Under the pieces are notes generated by a model. The model saw only the letters and a program-made list of their open reading frames with translations, was not told the origin of the DNA and searched no databases. Of a stretch of 64,000 nucleotides of DNA, positions 1 to 7,993 are shown piece by piece. Every line of letters starts with the position of its first letter. Position 1 is the stretch's first letter. Made by a program: the position numbers and the translations under genes. Origin of the DNA: Candidatus Rhodoferax mariagerensis (lineage in GTDB: Bacteria > Pseudomonadota > Gammaproteobacteria > Burkholderiales > Burkholderiaceae_C); NCBI GenBank assembly GCA_016719055.1, contig JADKAW010000040.1, forward strand, positions 1-64,000. The letters run 5' to 3'.

Positions 1-392
1 GGAGACAGCACAATGTTGTCGACGTTGTCCATCAGGTCGCCAAATACGCTGCCCTGACCGCAACCGGTGGTCACCACGCGCTTGGACGTGCGCGCTTCGA
101 TGTCCGAGATGCCTTGACGGGTTTTTACGGCTGCAGCACCCACATCCCAATCCACCGAGATGCCTTCCACTTCGTCCACACTGGCAACCAGGCGCTGGTT
201 GCGCAAAAAACCCAGCACCAGCAGTTCGGGGTGCGCACCGAGCGTCATCAAAGTCACCAGCTCACGCTTGTCCACGTACACCGTCAGGGCACGTTCAGCA
301 GGAATAAAGACGCTCATGCGCTCGCCAAACTCGTTGACGACGCTTACCTCACGCACCAGCGGCGCGTAGGCTTGGGTGACACGGGGCAGCAA
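1..392 (-). CDS. fdhD: FdhD, formate dehydrogenase accessory sulfurtransferase (C-terminal part beyond window)
   Basis: FdhD passes sulfur from a cysteine desulfurase to the Mo/W cofactor of formate dehydrogenase. The minus-strand translation contains the family's substrate-side strand (ALTVYVDKRELVTLM), the HPELLVLGFL stretch and the TTGCG loop. The gene runs off the left edge, so only about 130 residues are visible. The most upstream usable start is a TTG at 392, five bases after the stop of the preceding gene; a GTG further in (VREVSVVNEF) is the alternative. It is the last visible gene of the formate dehydrogenase operon, which fits its role. Oddity: the loop that usually reads CGxCG reads CGQGS here, so the second cysteine of the CxxC motif is missing. 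Family assignment is fairly sure; activity as a sulfurtransferase is less sure. Confidence 0.8.
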   Translation of the reverse strand, partial: MLPRVTQAYAPLVREVSVVNEFGERMSVFIPAERALTVYVDKRELVTLMTLGAHPELLVLGFLRNQRLVASVDEVEGISVDWDVGAAAVKTRQGISDIEARTSKRVVTTGCGQGSVFGDLMDNVDNIVLS

Positions 393-396
393 GGGT

Positions 397-771
397 TCAG
401 GGCTTCTTCGGTGGCGCTACAGCAACAGGAGCACCTGACGAAGCAGTGACGGGGGCTGCAGCCCCAATTGGCACCGTAGGTGCATAAACAAACGGGCCAG
501 GGTCGGCGCAAGCCCCAGCGGCGGGGGCAGATGCGCCTTTGGCCGGCGCTGTAGCCACTTTCACAGGTACTTTCTTCACGTGTGCCACCACCTTGTCTTG
601 CGACAGACACAGTTTGTAGTTGTCGACCTTGCCGGCCCAGGCGGTCTTGGCGGCAGCCTCTGCGGCTTTGGCCTTGGCTTCATCCGAGGGTGCGGGCAAC
701 TTGGCCAGTGCCACAGAACCCATCACGGCCAGCGTGACGGCTACACACAGCGTATTCAATTTACATTTCAT
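397..771 (-). CDS. small exported Ala/Pro-rich protein of the formate dehydrogenase operon
   Basis: I do not recognise a named family. The 124-residue product starts with a clear Sec signal peptide (MKCKLNTLCVAVTLAVMGSVALA). A Lys/Ala-rich stretch follows, then a short core with two cysteines (KLCLSQDK and GACADPGPF), and an Ala/Pro-rich tail ending APPKKP. I chose the ATG at 771 because GGAG lies nine bases upstream; a TTG at 786 would put the ribosome site inside the gene. It sits between fdhC and fdhD with short spacers, so it is probably co-transcribed with the periplasmic formate dehydrogenase. A periplasmic accessory role is an inference from position only. Confidence 0.75.
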   Translation of the reverse strand: MKCKLNTLCVAVTLAVMGSVALAKLPAPSDEAKAKAAEAAAKTAWAGKVDNYKLCLSQDKVVAHVKKVPVKVATAPAKGASAPAAGACADPGPFVYAPTVPIGAAAPVTASSGAPVAVAPPKKP

Positions 772-792
772 GGGGAGTGTCTCCAAGGCGAC

Positions 793-1977
793 TCAAACTT
801 GAACGGGTTGGCCAGCGGCCGCATTAGCTAGCTTCGCAGACGGCGTGCGCTGCGCCGCAATCTTGCCACTCTTGATGTCGTCTAACCATAGCTTGTGGTG
901 CTGCTCGGCCCAAATCTCGTCCACAAAGCCGGTGCGCATACCGTCCAGTGCTCCCTTGGTACCCAGAGTGCCCAAATAAATATGCCCCATCATCATCACC
1001 AGCATCAGCAGGTTGGACACCGAGTGCACCATGTGAGCGATCTGCATGGTGCTGCGCTCGTAGGTCAAGCCCGGCAGCAACTTGTCCATGACCAAGCCGG
1101 ACACGACCACCGTCAGTCCCAGCACAAACACGCCACCCCAAAAGACCACCTTTTCGCCAGCGTTGTAGCGCCCCGAATCGATCTCATGGCCCGCAAAAAC
1201 GCCGCCACCCTTGAGCAGCCAGTTAAGGTCGCCTTTCGCCGGTAGGTTGTCGCGCATGAAGGTAACGATCACCACCAGCAATGACACCGCAAAGAGCGGC
1301 CCCGCAAAGTTGTGGGCGTTTTTCAAGACGTAAGCCAGCCAACCAAACAGCGTCGTGCCGATGATAGGCAACAAGAAAAACTTGCCAAAAGCCATCAGTA
1401 AACCAGATACGGCCAGAGTCAGAAACGCGGCCACATTGGCCCAGTGCGCAGAGCGCTCAAAAGCAGAGAAACGCTCAATCATGCGGCCCGTCAACTCTCC
1501 TTTGACTTTGATGGGGCCGACCTTGACGTGAAACAACACAATGGCACCCAGCACGATCAGCAGCAACGACCCTCCGTAGGGAATGAGCCAGTTGTTGCGT
1601 ACCTGCCGCCAGGCTTCGCCAGCATTGGTCAGGCGCGAACCCGGGTACTGCACAAATGGCTGGATCAACACCCCAGCTTCGGGTGCCTGCGTGACGGGCA
1701 GGCTGCTGTAGCCTGCCACACCTGAGCCCACCTGCCGCCACATGGGCGCGTTGTTGCCGGGTTGGACTTGGGCCCGTTGGCCATTGGTCTGGCTGGCGTA
1801 GGCCGGGTCAGCACTGGCTTCGGGTTTGACATCCATGATGTTCTGGCTCTGGATGCCTGGAGCCACCACAACTGGCGCGGCTGGGGTTGGCTGCGCTGCA
1901 GCAGCGGATGCAGTCTGGGCCCAGGCACTGCCACCTGACAGCATCAGCGCGCAAACGAAAGTCAAGGCGTTTTTCAT
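793..1977 (-). CDS. fdhC: formate dehydrogenase gamma subunit, membrane cytochrome b
   Basis: This is the membrane anchor that takes electrons from the iron-sulfur subunit and passes them through b hemes to quinone. The 394-residue protein has a signal peptide (residues 1-20), a periplasmic Pro/Ala-rich region to about residue 130, then a first membrane segment (WLIPYGGSLLLIVLGAIVLF). The FdnI-type four-helix core follows. Candidate heme ligands are the histidines in ERSAHWAN, KNAHNFAG, QIAHMVHS and MMGHIYLG. The C-terminal GMRTGFVDEIWAEQHH stretch is typical of the family. The N-terminal extension is long compared with E. coli FdnI but is common in betaproteobacterial versions. It lies downstream of the small lipoprotein gene in the same operon. 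Confidence 0.93.
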   Translation of the reverse strand: MKNALTFVCALMLSGGSAWAQTASAAAAQPTPAAPVVVAPGIQSQNIMDVKPEASADPAYASQTNGQRAQVQPGNNAPMWRQVGSGVAGYSSLPVTQAPEAGVLIQPFVQYPGSRLTNAGEAWRQVRNNWLIPYGGSLLLIVLGAIVLFHVKVGPIKVKGELTGRMIERFSAFERSAHWANVAAFLTLAVSGLLMAFGKFFLLPIIGTTLFGWLAYVLKNAHNFAGPLFAVSLLVVIVTFMRDNLPAKGDLNWLLKGGGVFAGHEIDSGRYNAGEKVVFWGGVFVLGLTVVVSGLVMDKLLPGLTYERSTMQIAHMVHSVSNLLMLVMMMGHIYLGTLGTKGALDGMRTGFVDEIWAEQHHKLWLDDIKSGKIAAQRTPSAKLANAAAGQPVQV

Positions 1978-1989
1978 GCAGCCTCCGGG

Positions 1990-2211
1990 TCAGTTCATGC
2001 GGGTGTAGTCGTTTTGACCGTATTGGCTGCGGGCCTTGAGCTGGGATTCCCAGCTGGCCTTGTCGCCCGGTTTCCAGTCTTTGGCGACAAAAGCCTTGCC
2101 CGTGCCGGTGTAGGCCGAGCTGTCGTACTTGTTGGACTCTAGGGCTTGAGGCTTTTCACTACAGGCACTCAGGGCCACCACGGCCAGCAGGATGAACAGC
2201 GTGTGCTTCAT
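1990..2211 (-). CDS. 73-residue lipoprotein of the formate dehydrogenase operon
   Basis: A short protein with an N-terminal hydrophobic segment ending in the lipobox LSAC, so it is probably cleaved and lipidated at the Cys at residue 17. The mature part is about 57 residues, polar, and contains two Trp (DWKPGDKASWES). Its ATG overlaps the TGA of fdhB (ATGA), which shows tight translational coupling to the iron-sulfur subunit. It lies between fdhB and fdhC. I know of no function. Its position suggests an assembly or anchoring role for the periplasmic complex, which is inference only. Confidence 0.8.
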   Translation of the reverse strand: MKHTLFILLAVVALSACSEKPQALESNKYDSSAYTGTGKAFVAKDWKPGDKASWESQLKARSQYGQNDYTRMN

Positions 2212-2840
2212 GATTTCGCTCCTTCGGGTGCGGCAACGCCGGGTTGGCCGGCTTGTTTGGAACCATATGCCGTGCCCCAGCCCCAGACTTCGGCCCCCTT
2301 GCCACGACGCAACACCCGGTTGCGAAAGATATCCGCCACCACGTCACCGTCACCAGCAATCAGTGCCTTGGTCGAACACATTTCGGCGCAGGCAGGCAAC
2401 TTGCCTTCGGCCAGGCGGTTGCGGCCATATTTTTCAAACTCAGCCTGGCTGCCATTGGCTTCAGGGCCACCGGCGCAGAAGGTGCACTTGTCCATCTTGC
2501 CGCGCACACCGAAGGTGCCAGCAGAGGGAAACTGCGGCGCACCAAACGGGCAGGCATAGGCGCAGTAGCCGCAGCCAATACACACGTCCTTGTCGTGCAG
2601 CACCACACCTTCGTCAGTGCGATAAAAGCAGTTCACCGGGCACACCGCCATGCACGGTGCATCAGAGCAATGCATGCAAGCGACAGAAATGGACTTTTCA
2701 CCGGGCGCACCGTCGTTCAGGGTCACCACGCGGCGGCGATTCACGCCCCAGGGGACTTCATGCTCGTTTTTGCAGGCGGTCACGCAGCCATTGCATTCAA
2801 TACACCGCTCTGCGTCGCAGACAAATTTCATTCGTGCCAT
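2208..2840 (-). CDS. fdhB: formate dehydrogenase beta subunit, four [4Fe-4S] ferredoxin
   Basis: This subunit carries electrons from the molybdopterin subunit to the membrane cytochrome b. The 210-residue protein has the four cysteine groups of the family: CIECNGCVTAC near the N-terminus, CMHCSDAPCMAVCP, CIGCGYCAYACP, and a last group with CTFC and the later ACAEMC. There is no C-terminal membrane helix, unlike E. coli FdnH, which fits the FDH3-type beta subunits. The start at 2840 (MARMKFVCD) follows an AGGAG-like site. It is the second large subunit of the operon, 70 bases after fdhA, and it overlaps the lipoprotein gene by four bases. Confidence 0.94.
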   Translation of the reverse strand: MARMKFVCDAERCIECNGCVTACKNEHEVPWGVNRRRVVTLNDGAPGEKSISVACMHCSDAPCMAVCPVNCFYRTDEGVVLHDKDVCIGCGYCAYACPFGAPQFPSAGTFGVRGKMDKCTFCAGGPEANGSQAEFEKYGRNRLAEGKLPACAEMCSTKALIAGDGDVVADIFRNRVLRRGKGAEVWGWGTAYGSKQAGQPGVAAPEGAKS

Positions 2841-2910
2841 GGAAATCTCCTAATCAGTTGGGGACAGAGCAGGTTCACTGTGTGTAACTCTTGGTCTTTC
2901 CCACAATGTT

Positions 2911-5868
2911 TCATGCTCTTTCAACATTGCAAACGGTGGTTTTGGTTTCTTGCATCATGGTCACGCTGTCGTAGCCATAAGTGGTCGAGGTGTTGATGGC
3001 CTCACCGCGCACAATTGGCGCCGCACCATTGGGGTAATACGCCAACATGTCGGCACCCTGCCAGCGTCCCGAGAAGTGAAACGGCATAAATACCGTGTCA
3101 GGTCCGACACGCTCGGTCACCAGCGCCTGCACATTGAGCCGCGCGCCTGTGGGCGTGGATACCCAGGCGCGGTCACCATTGCGAATGCCCTTGTCTGCCG
3201 CGACCTTGGGGTTGATCTCGATGAACATCTCTTGCTGCAACTCAGCCAGCCAGGGGTTGGAGCGTGTTTCCTCGCCACCACCTTCGTACTCGGTCAAGCG
3301 ACCTGAAGTCATGATGAACGGGAACTTTTCGTGCACCTTGTCAGCGATGTTTTTGTCTTGTACCGTCTTGTACAAGGTGGGCAGGCGCCAGAAGGCCTTC
3401 TTGTCGTCATGGGTGGGGTATTTGGCCACCAGATCGGGGCGAATGCCGTAAAGCGGCTCGCGGTGTTTGGGGATGGCATCGGGAAAATTCCACACCACCG
3501 CGCGCGCCTTGGCATTGCCAAACACATGGCAGCCATGCACCTTGAGCACCACCCGCTGAATGCCGCCTGACAGATCGGTCTTCCAGTTCTTGCCTTCGGC
3601 GGCTTTTTGCTCCGCCTCGGTCAGGTCTGCCCACCAACCCAGCTTTTTCAGCAACACATGGTCAAACTCGGGATAGCCTGTGGTGATGTCTGCACCGAGC
3701 GAATGGGAACCGTCTTCGGCCAGCAGATTGACACCTTCACGCTCCACACCAAAATTAGCACGGAAATTGCCGCCACCGTCCATCACGTGTTTGGAGGTGT
3801 CGTACAAATTGGGTGATCCCGGGTGCTTGAGCTCAGGCGTGCCGTAGCACGGCCAGGGCAAACCGAAATAGTCGCCAGTGAAGTCGTAGCCGGTTTCCTT
3901 GTCCTTGCCACCTTTGGCACGCAGGGTTTTTACGTCAAACAAATGCATGTTGCGCATGTGCGCTTTGAGGCGCTCGGGGCTTTGGCCGGTGTAGCCAATG
4001 GTCCAGGTGGCCGTGTTGATTTCACTCAAGATACTCTCTGGCGTGGGCTCATCCATGCCGTGCACCTGTTGCACTTTGTACTTGCCCATCAGCTCCTTGC
4101 CAAAGCCCAGCTTGTCGGCAAACTGCTTCATGATCATGTGATCACTGCGGCTTTCCCACAGCGGTTCGATGACTTTTTCGCGCCACTGGATGGAGCGGTT
4201 GGAGGCGGTCACCGAGCCACTGGTTTCAAACTGGGTGGCCGCTGGCAGCAAATACACCGCGCGATTGGGGTTGAGGTCTTCCGGCTTGCCCGGCATGGCC
4301 GCCATGGCGGCGGTGGCCGACGGGTACGGGTCCACCACCACCAGCAAATCGAGCTTGTCCATGGCGCGCTTCATTTCCAGGCCACGGGTCTGCGAGTTGG
4401 GGGAATGACCCCAATAAAACACGCCGCGCAGGTTGCTGTCCTGGTCGATCAGCTCGTTCTTTTCCAGCACGCCGTCAATCCAGCGCGACACCGTGATGCC
4501 GGGTTTGCTCATCATGGCGGGCGACGAAAATTGCTTTTTGATCCACTCAAAATCGACACCCCAGACCTTGGCGTAATGTTTCCAGGCCCCTTCAACGATG
4601 CCGTAGTACCCCGGCAGCGAGTCAGGGTTGGGGCCGACGTCGGTGGCACCTTGCACGTTGTCGTGGCCGCGGAAGATGTTGGTACCACCCCCACTCTTGC
4701 CCACATTGCCCAGCGCCAGTTGCAAGATACAAGAGGCCCTCACCATGGCGTTACCAATGGTGTGCTGGGTTTGGCCCATGCACCACACCAGCGTGCTGGG
4801 GCGGTTCTCGGCCATCATGCGTGCCACGCGCAGCACCTGTTCTTCTTTGACACCGCAGACTTCTTCGACCTTGTCGGGGGTCCACAGGGTCATGACTTCG
4901 GTCTTGACCTTGTCCATGCCGTAGACCCGGTCGTTGATGTACTGCTTGTCTTCCCAGCCGTTTTTGAACACATGGTGCAAGACCCCAAAGATGAAGGCGA
5001 TGTCAGAGCCCGAGCGGATGCGCACAAACTCGTCCGCCTTGGCGGCCGTGCGGGTAAAACGCGGGTCCACCACAATCATCTTGCAGCCAGTTTCCTTGGC
5101 GTGCAGCATGTGCAACATGCTCACCGGGTGTGCTTCGGCCGCGTTGGAGCCGATGTACAAGGCACACTTGCTGTTTTGCATGTCGTTGTAAGAGTTGGTC
5201 ATGGCCCCATAACCCCAGGTGTTGGCCACACCGGCCACGGTGGTGCTATGGCAAATGCGCGCCTGGTGGTCGCAATTGTTGGTGCCCCAGAAGCTGACAA
5301 ACTTGCGCAGCAAATAGGACTGCTCGTTGTTGTGCTTGCTGGACCCCACAAAATAAACACTGTCCGGCCCGCTGGCTTTTTTGAGCTCCAGCATCTTGGC
5401 CGTGATCTCGTTCAGCGCCGTGTCCCAGCTGATGCGCTGGTACTTGCCGTTCACCAGTTTCATGGGGTAACGCAGGCGGAACTCACCGTGACCATGCTCG
5501 CGCAGGGCAGCACCCTTGGCGCAATGGGCACCCAGGTTGATGGGCGAGTCAAATACCGGCTCTTGCCGCACCCAGACGCCGTTTTCCACCACTGCATCGA
5601 CCGCACAACCCACCGAACAGTGGGTGCAGACAGTGCGCTTGATCTCGATCTTGCCTTCTCCCACGGCCACAGCACCCGCTGCCTGAGACTTTTTCACCAA
5701 AGTCAGTTGCGAAGCGACCAGGCCCACGCCGACGCCCAGGCCCGAACGCCGCAGAAACGCGCGGCGATCCATGGTGGGCAAGGCCTGCGACAAACCCCGG
5801 TGCAGGCTGTGCACAAAGGGCGAGCGGGTGACAAGACCCGGCGAACCTGATTTCTTGGTTAACAACAT
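2911..5868 (-). CDS. fdhA: formate dehydrogenase alpha subunit, periplasmic Mo/W enzyme with active-site Cys
   Basis: Catalytic subunit oxidising formate to CO2. The 985-residue protein begins with a Tat signal (RRAFLRR at residues 35-41, followed by a Gly/Val hydrophobic stretch), so it is exported folded. The N-terminal [4Fe-4S] ligands are C81, C84, C88 and C116. The molybdopterin ligand lies in the RICHSTTV motif: Cys206 followed by the conserved His207. This is therefore a Cys enzyme and needs no selenocysteine. The length suits FdnG/FdoG-type large subunits. The first 32 residues before MDRRAFLRR are not typical of a Tat signal, so the real start could be the internal ATG at residue 33. 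It is the first large gene of the sigma-54 type operon. Confidence 0.96.
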   Translation of the reverse strand: MLLTKKSGSPGLVTRSPFVHSLHRGLSQALPTMDRRAFLRRSGLGVGVGLVASQLTLVKKSQAAGAVAVGEGKIEIKRTVCTHCSVGCAVDAVVENGVWVRQEPVFDSPINLGAHCAKGAALREHGHGEFRLRYPMKLVNGKYQRISWDTALNEITAKMLELKKASGPDSVYFVGSSKHNNEQSYLLRKFVSFWGTNNCDHQARICHSTTVAGVANTWGYGAMTNSYNDMQNSKCALYIGSNAAEAHPVSMLHMLHAKETGCKMIVVDPRFTRTAAKADEFVRIRSGSDIAFIFGVLHHVFKNGWEDKQYINDRVYGMDKVKTEVMTLWTPDKVEEVCGVKEEQVLRVARMMAENRPSTLVWCMGQTQHTIGNAMVRASCILQLALGNVGKSGGGTNIFRGHDNVQGATDVGPNPDSLPGYYGIVEGAWKHYAKVWGVDFEWIKKQFSSPAMMSKPGITVSRWIDGVLEKNELIDQDSNLRGVFYWGHSPNSQTRGLEMKRAMDKLDLLVVVDPYPSATAAMAAMPGKPEDLNPNRAVYLLPAATQFETSGSVTASNRSIQWREKVIEPLWESRSDHMIMKQFADKLGFGKELMGKYKVQQVHGMDEPTPESILSEINTATWTIGYTGQSPERLKAHMRNMHLFDVKTLRAKGGKDKETGYDFTGDYFGLPWPCYGTPELKHPGSPNLYDTSKHVMDGGGNFRANFGVEREGVNLLAEDGSHSLGADITTGYPEFDHVLLKKLGWWADLTEAEQKAAEGKNWKTDLSGGIQRVVLKVHGCHVFGNAKARAVVWNFPDAIPKHREPLYGIRPDLVAKYPTHDDKKAFWRLPTLYKTVQDKNIADKVHEKFPFIMTSGRLTEYEGGGEETRSNPWLAELQQEMFIEINPKVAADKGIRNGDRAWVSTPTGARLNVQALVTERVGPDTVFMPFHFSGRWQGADMLAYYPNGAAPIVRGEAINTSTTYGYDSVTMMQETKTTVCNVERA

Positions 5869-5924
5869 GAAAGTCTCCGAAATGGGATGCTTCAGTAAAG
5901 CGATGTGCTGACGGCTGGCCAGGC

Positions 5925-6134
5925 TTAAACCTGCGCTGTTTTGTAATACTGCCTGACATGATCGCTCAGGGCATAACCGCCGCCGCGCTCAGGCTTGGTC
6001 GGCGCAACTGGCAAGGCAGCTTCAGGCACTGACTTGACCGACGGCAGCACACTGACGGCTGCCGCCAGTACACCGGCTGTGCCGGCACCGGCAAACAGCG
6101 TGCGACGTGACAAATTGGACGGGGATGAAGGCAT
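5925..6134 (-). CDS. small Tat-signal protein of formate dehydrogenase operons
   Basis: A 69-residue protein with a twin-arginine motif (LSRRTLFAGAG) and a hydrophobic stretch, then a short tail rich in Pro and charged residues ending near DHVRQYYKTAQV. It matches the small 'formate dehydrogenase region TAT target' proteins that usually precede the catalytic subunit gene. I set the start at the ATG at 6134 because GAGGAG lies about eight bases upstream; a TTG at 6155 would place the ribosome site inside the gene. It is the first gene of the operon, 56 bases before fdhA. The molecular role is not known to me. Confidence 0.82.
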   Translation of the reverse strand: MPSSPSNLSRRTLFAGAGTAGVLAAAVSVLPSVKSVPEAALPVAPTKPERGGGYALSDHVRQYYKTAQV

Positions 6135-6312
6135 GAAAAGTCTCCTCTTGCGCAATGCTTATGAACCCAAGGACATATCTGAACTCAGGTGAATTTAACA
6201 ACAAGCACGACCTCTCGCAAGCAGGCAAACCCGCAATCGGCAGCCTGAATCGCCCGGTGGCGACTGGCTGGGCTTGTGCTCAAGCAAGACAAGAAAACAA
6301 GGCCAACTAAGC

Positions 6313-6329
6313 AAGCAGAATTCGTGCCA
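6313..6329 (-). promoter_or_regulatory. sigma-54 (-24/-12) promoter of the formate dehydrogenase operon
   Basis: Reading the minus strand from 6329 gives TGGCACGAATTCTGCTT. This matches the RpoN consensus TGGCACGrnnnTTGCW with one mismatch, with GG at 6328-6327 and GC at 6316-6315 separated by exactly ten bases. Transcription would begin near 6303, about 170 bases before the first start codon of the operon. Two palindromes lie 110-235 bases upstream, as expected for an enhancer-dependent promoter. Confidence 0.8.
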
Positions 6330-6437
6330 AGAATTCACGCCCATGTACCTTGGCGTAAAACTGTTGGACATCTCAGCGACAGCACCATGAACCAACGACA
6401 CCCACAAATGCACCAGCGCCAATACGTCACAAAGACT

Positions 6438-6452
6438 GCGACAACTTGTCGC
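6438..6452. promoter_or_regulatory. palindromic upstream activating site 1 for the fdh promoter
   Basis: GCGACAACTTGTCGC is a perfect 15-base palindrome around a central C. It lies about 110 bases upstream of the -24 element and 125 bases upstream of the divergent response regulator gene. It shares the half-site GACAA with the second palindrome at 6536. Binding by the Fis-type domain of that regulator is inferred. Confidence 0.6.
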
Positions 6453-6535
6453 TAATCTGTCAGTCATAACGCTGAGCGACAAGCCAGCCACCCTTGATCA
6501 AGACTTTCAACAATCGCTGAAAAATATTATTACCC

Positions 6536-6548
6536 GACAAATTTTGTC
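6536..6548. promoter_or_regulatory. palindromic upstream activating site 2 / possible autoregulation site
   Basis: GACAAATTTTGTC is a 13-base palindrome with the same GACAA half-site as the one at 6438, centred about 97 bases (roughly nine helical turns) from it. It ends 28 bases before the response regulator start codon, so it could also mediate autoregulation. Confidence 0.55.
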
Positions 6549-6576
6549 AGGTCTATCGATAGAATTTCCAACGCTT

Positions 6577-7971
6577 ATGTCCTACCCCAATTCCCCCATT
6601 GCAACCGATACCGTCCCCCCCAAAACGCAGGACGGCTGGCCCGACTGGTCGATCCTGATCGTTGACGATGAGCCCGGTATGCGCAATTTTCTGGTGAAGA
6701 CCCTGGTGCCACGCTGCCAGTCTGTCCATGCGGTCACCAGCGCAGAAGAGGCATCCAGACTGCTGCAACAACAACATGTGGACCTGATCGTGCTGGACAT
6801 TTCGCTGCCCGGACAAAACGGCGTGGCCTGGCTCAAGGCCTTGCGCGAGCAGGGTTTCCGTGGCGGAGCCATCTTTATTACGGCTTTTGCGGACTTGGAG
6901 ACGGCCATTGAAGCGCTGCGCGCGGGTGCATCCGACTTCATCCTCAAACCCTTTCGGGTGCCGCAGATTCTCAACGCCATCAAACACTGCTTTGAGTGTG
7001 CCCGCCTGGCACGAGAGAACTACGTGCTCAAACACACCCTGTTGCGCCAGACCGATACCAGCGCCGGCCTGATTGGCCGCTCAGCTTACATGCAGGGCCT
7101 GCGTGAAACCGTGACCCGGGTGGCACAGGTTGACAGCACGGTTTTGTTGCAGGGTGAATCCGGCACCGGCAAGGAACTGGTGGCCCGAACGCTGCACCAC
7201 TTGAGCCCACGCCACAAAGGACCGTTCGTGCCGGTCAACTGCGCCAGCATGTCACCCGATTTGATGGAAGGCACGCTGTTTGGCCACGCCAAGGGTGCTT
7301 TGCGCGGCGTCAGCGCTGCGCGTGACGGTCTTTTTTACTACGCCCAGGGCGGCACACTGTTTCTGGACGAAGTGGCTGAGCTGCCCATGCCGGTTCAGGC
7401 GGCGCTGCTGCGGGCGCTGGAAGACCTGCAGATTCGCCCAGTGGGTAGCAGTCAGCTGATTCCGGTCAATGTGCGCATCATGGCCGCTACCAATCGTGTC
7501 CTGCGAGACGAGGTCGAGGCCGGGCGATTTCGCAAGGACCTGTATTACCGGCTGCAAGTGGTGGATATGACACTGGCGCCGCTGCGCGACCGAAAAGAAG
7601 ACATTGCCAATCTGGTTGACCATTTTGTCGCTGAGCTGGCACCACGTATGGGCAGTGCGCCATTGCACATCAGCGCTGCGCAAATGGACTACCTGATGCA
7701 GTATGACTGGCCAGGCAATGCGCGCGAACTGCGCAACCTGATCGAGCGTTCGCTGATTCTGGGCGAGCTCAATGTGTCGGCACTGTACGGTGCTTCAACG
7801 CGTAACCCAGCATCAAACAGACAAGCCACCACGGACCTGCAGACGCTTGAAAAACAGCACATTTTGTCGGTGCTCGACGGCGTGCAAGGCGACAAAACCC
7901 GCGCTGCAGATTTGTTGGGCATTTCACGCAGAACCCTGGAGCGCCGTTGCGCTGATTGGGCCGCTGCGTGA
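6577..7971 (+). CDS. NtrC-family response regulator, likely activator of the fdh operon
   Basis: 464 residues: receiver domain (about residues 18-135, phosphoacceptor Asp74 in IVLDISLP), AAA+ domain (Walker A GESGTGKE from residue 193, Walker B GGTLFLDEV) and a C-terminal Fis-type helix-turn-helix (RAADLLGISRRTLERR). The start is the ATG at 6577; an upstream TTG at 6544 would overlap the operator. Oddity: the loop that contacts sigma-54, normally GAFTGA, reads GALRGV (residues 240-245). Both key residues, Phe and Thr, are changed, so classical sigma-54 activation is doubtful although the divergent operon has a good RpoN promoter. The histidine kinase gene follows directly, so the two form a two-component pair sensing something relevant to formate metabolism. 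Confidence 0.92.
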   Translation: MSYPNSPIATDTVPPKTQDGWPDWSILIVDDEPGMRNFLVKTLVPRCQSVHAVTSAEEASRLLQQQHVDLIVLDISLPGQNGVAWLKALREQGFRGGAIFITAFADLETAIEALRAGASDFILKPFRVPQILNAIKHCFECARLARENYVLKHTLLRQTDTSAGLIGRSAYMQGLRETVTRVAQVDSTVLLQGESGTGKELVARTLHHLSPRHKGPFVPVNCASMSPDLMEGTLFGHAKGALRGVSAARDGLFYYAQGGTLFLDEVAELPMPVQAALLRALEDLQIRPVGSSQLIPVNVRIMAATNRVLRDEVEAGRFRKDLYYRLQVVDMTLAPLRDRKEDIANLVDHFVAELAPRMGSAPLHISAAQMDYLMQYDWPGNARELRNLIERSLILGELNVSALYGASTRNPASNRQATTDLQTLEKQHILSVLDGVQGDKTRAADLLGISRRTLERRCADWAAA

Positions 7972-7993
7972 CCCTTGCTTGGCTGCGTTTGCA

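Noticed and set aside
3823..5850. 675-codon open frame on the plus strand opposite fdhA
   Set aside because: It is antisense to a strongly conserved gene, has His/Val-rich low-complexity translation and no domain; it is a shadow of high-GC codon use.
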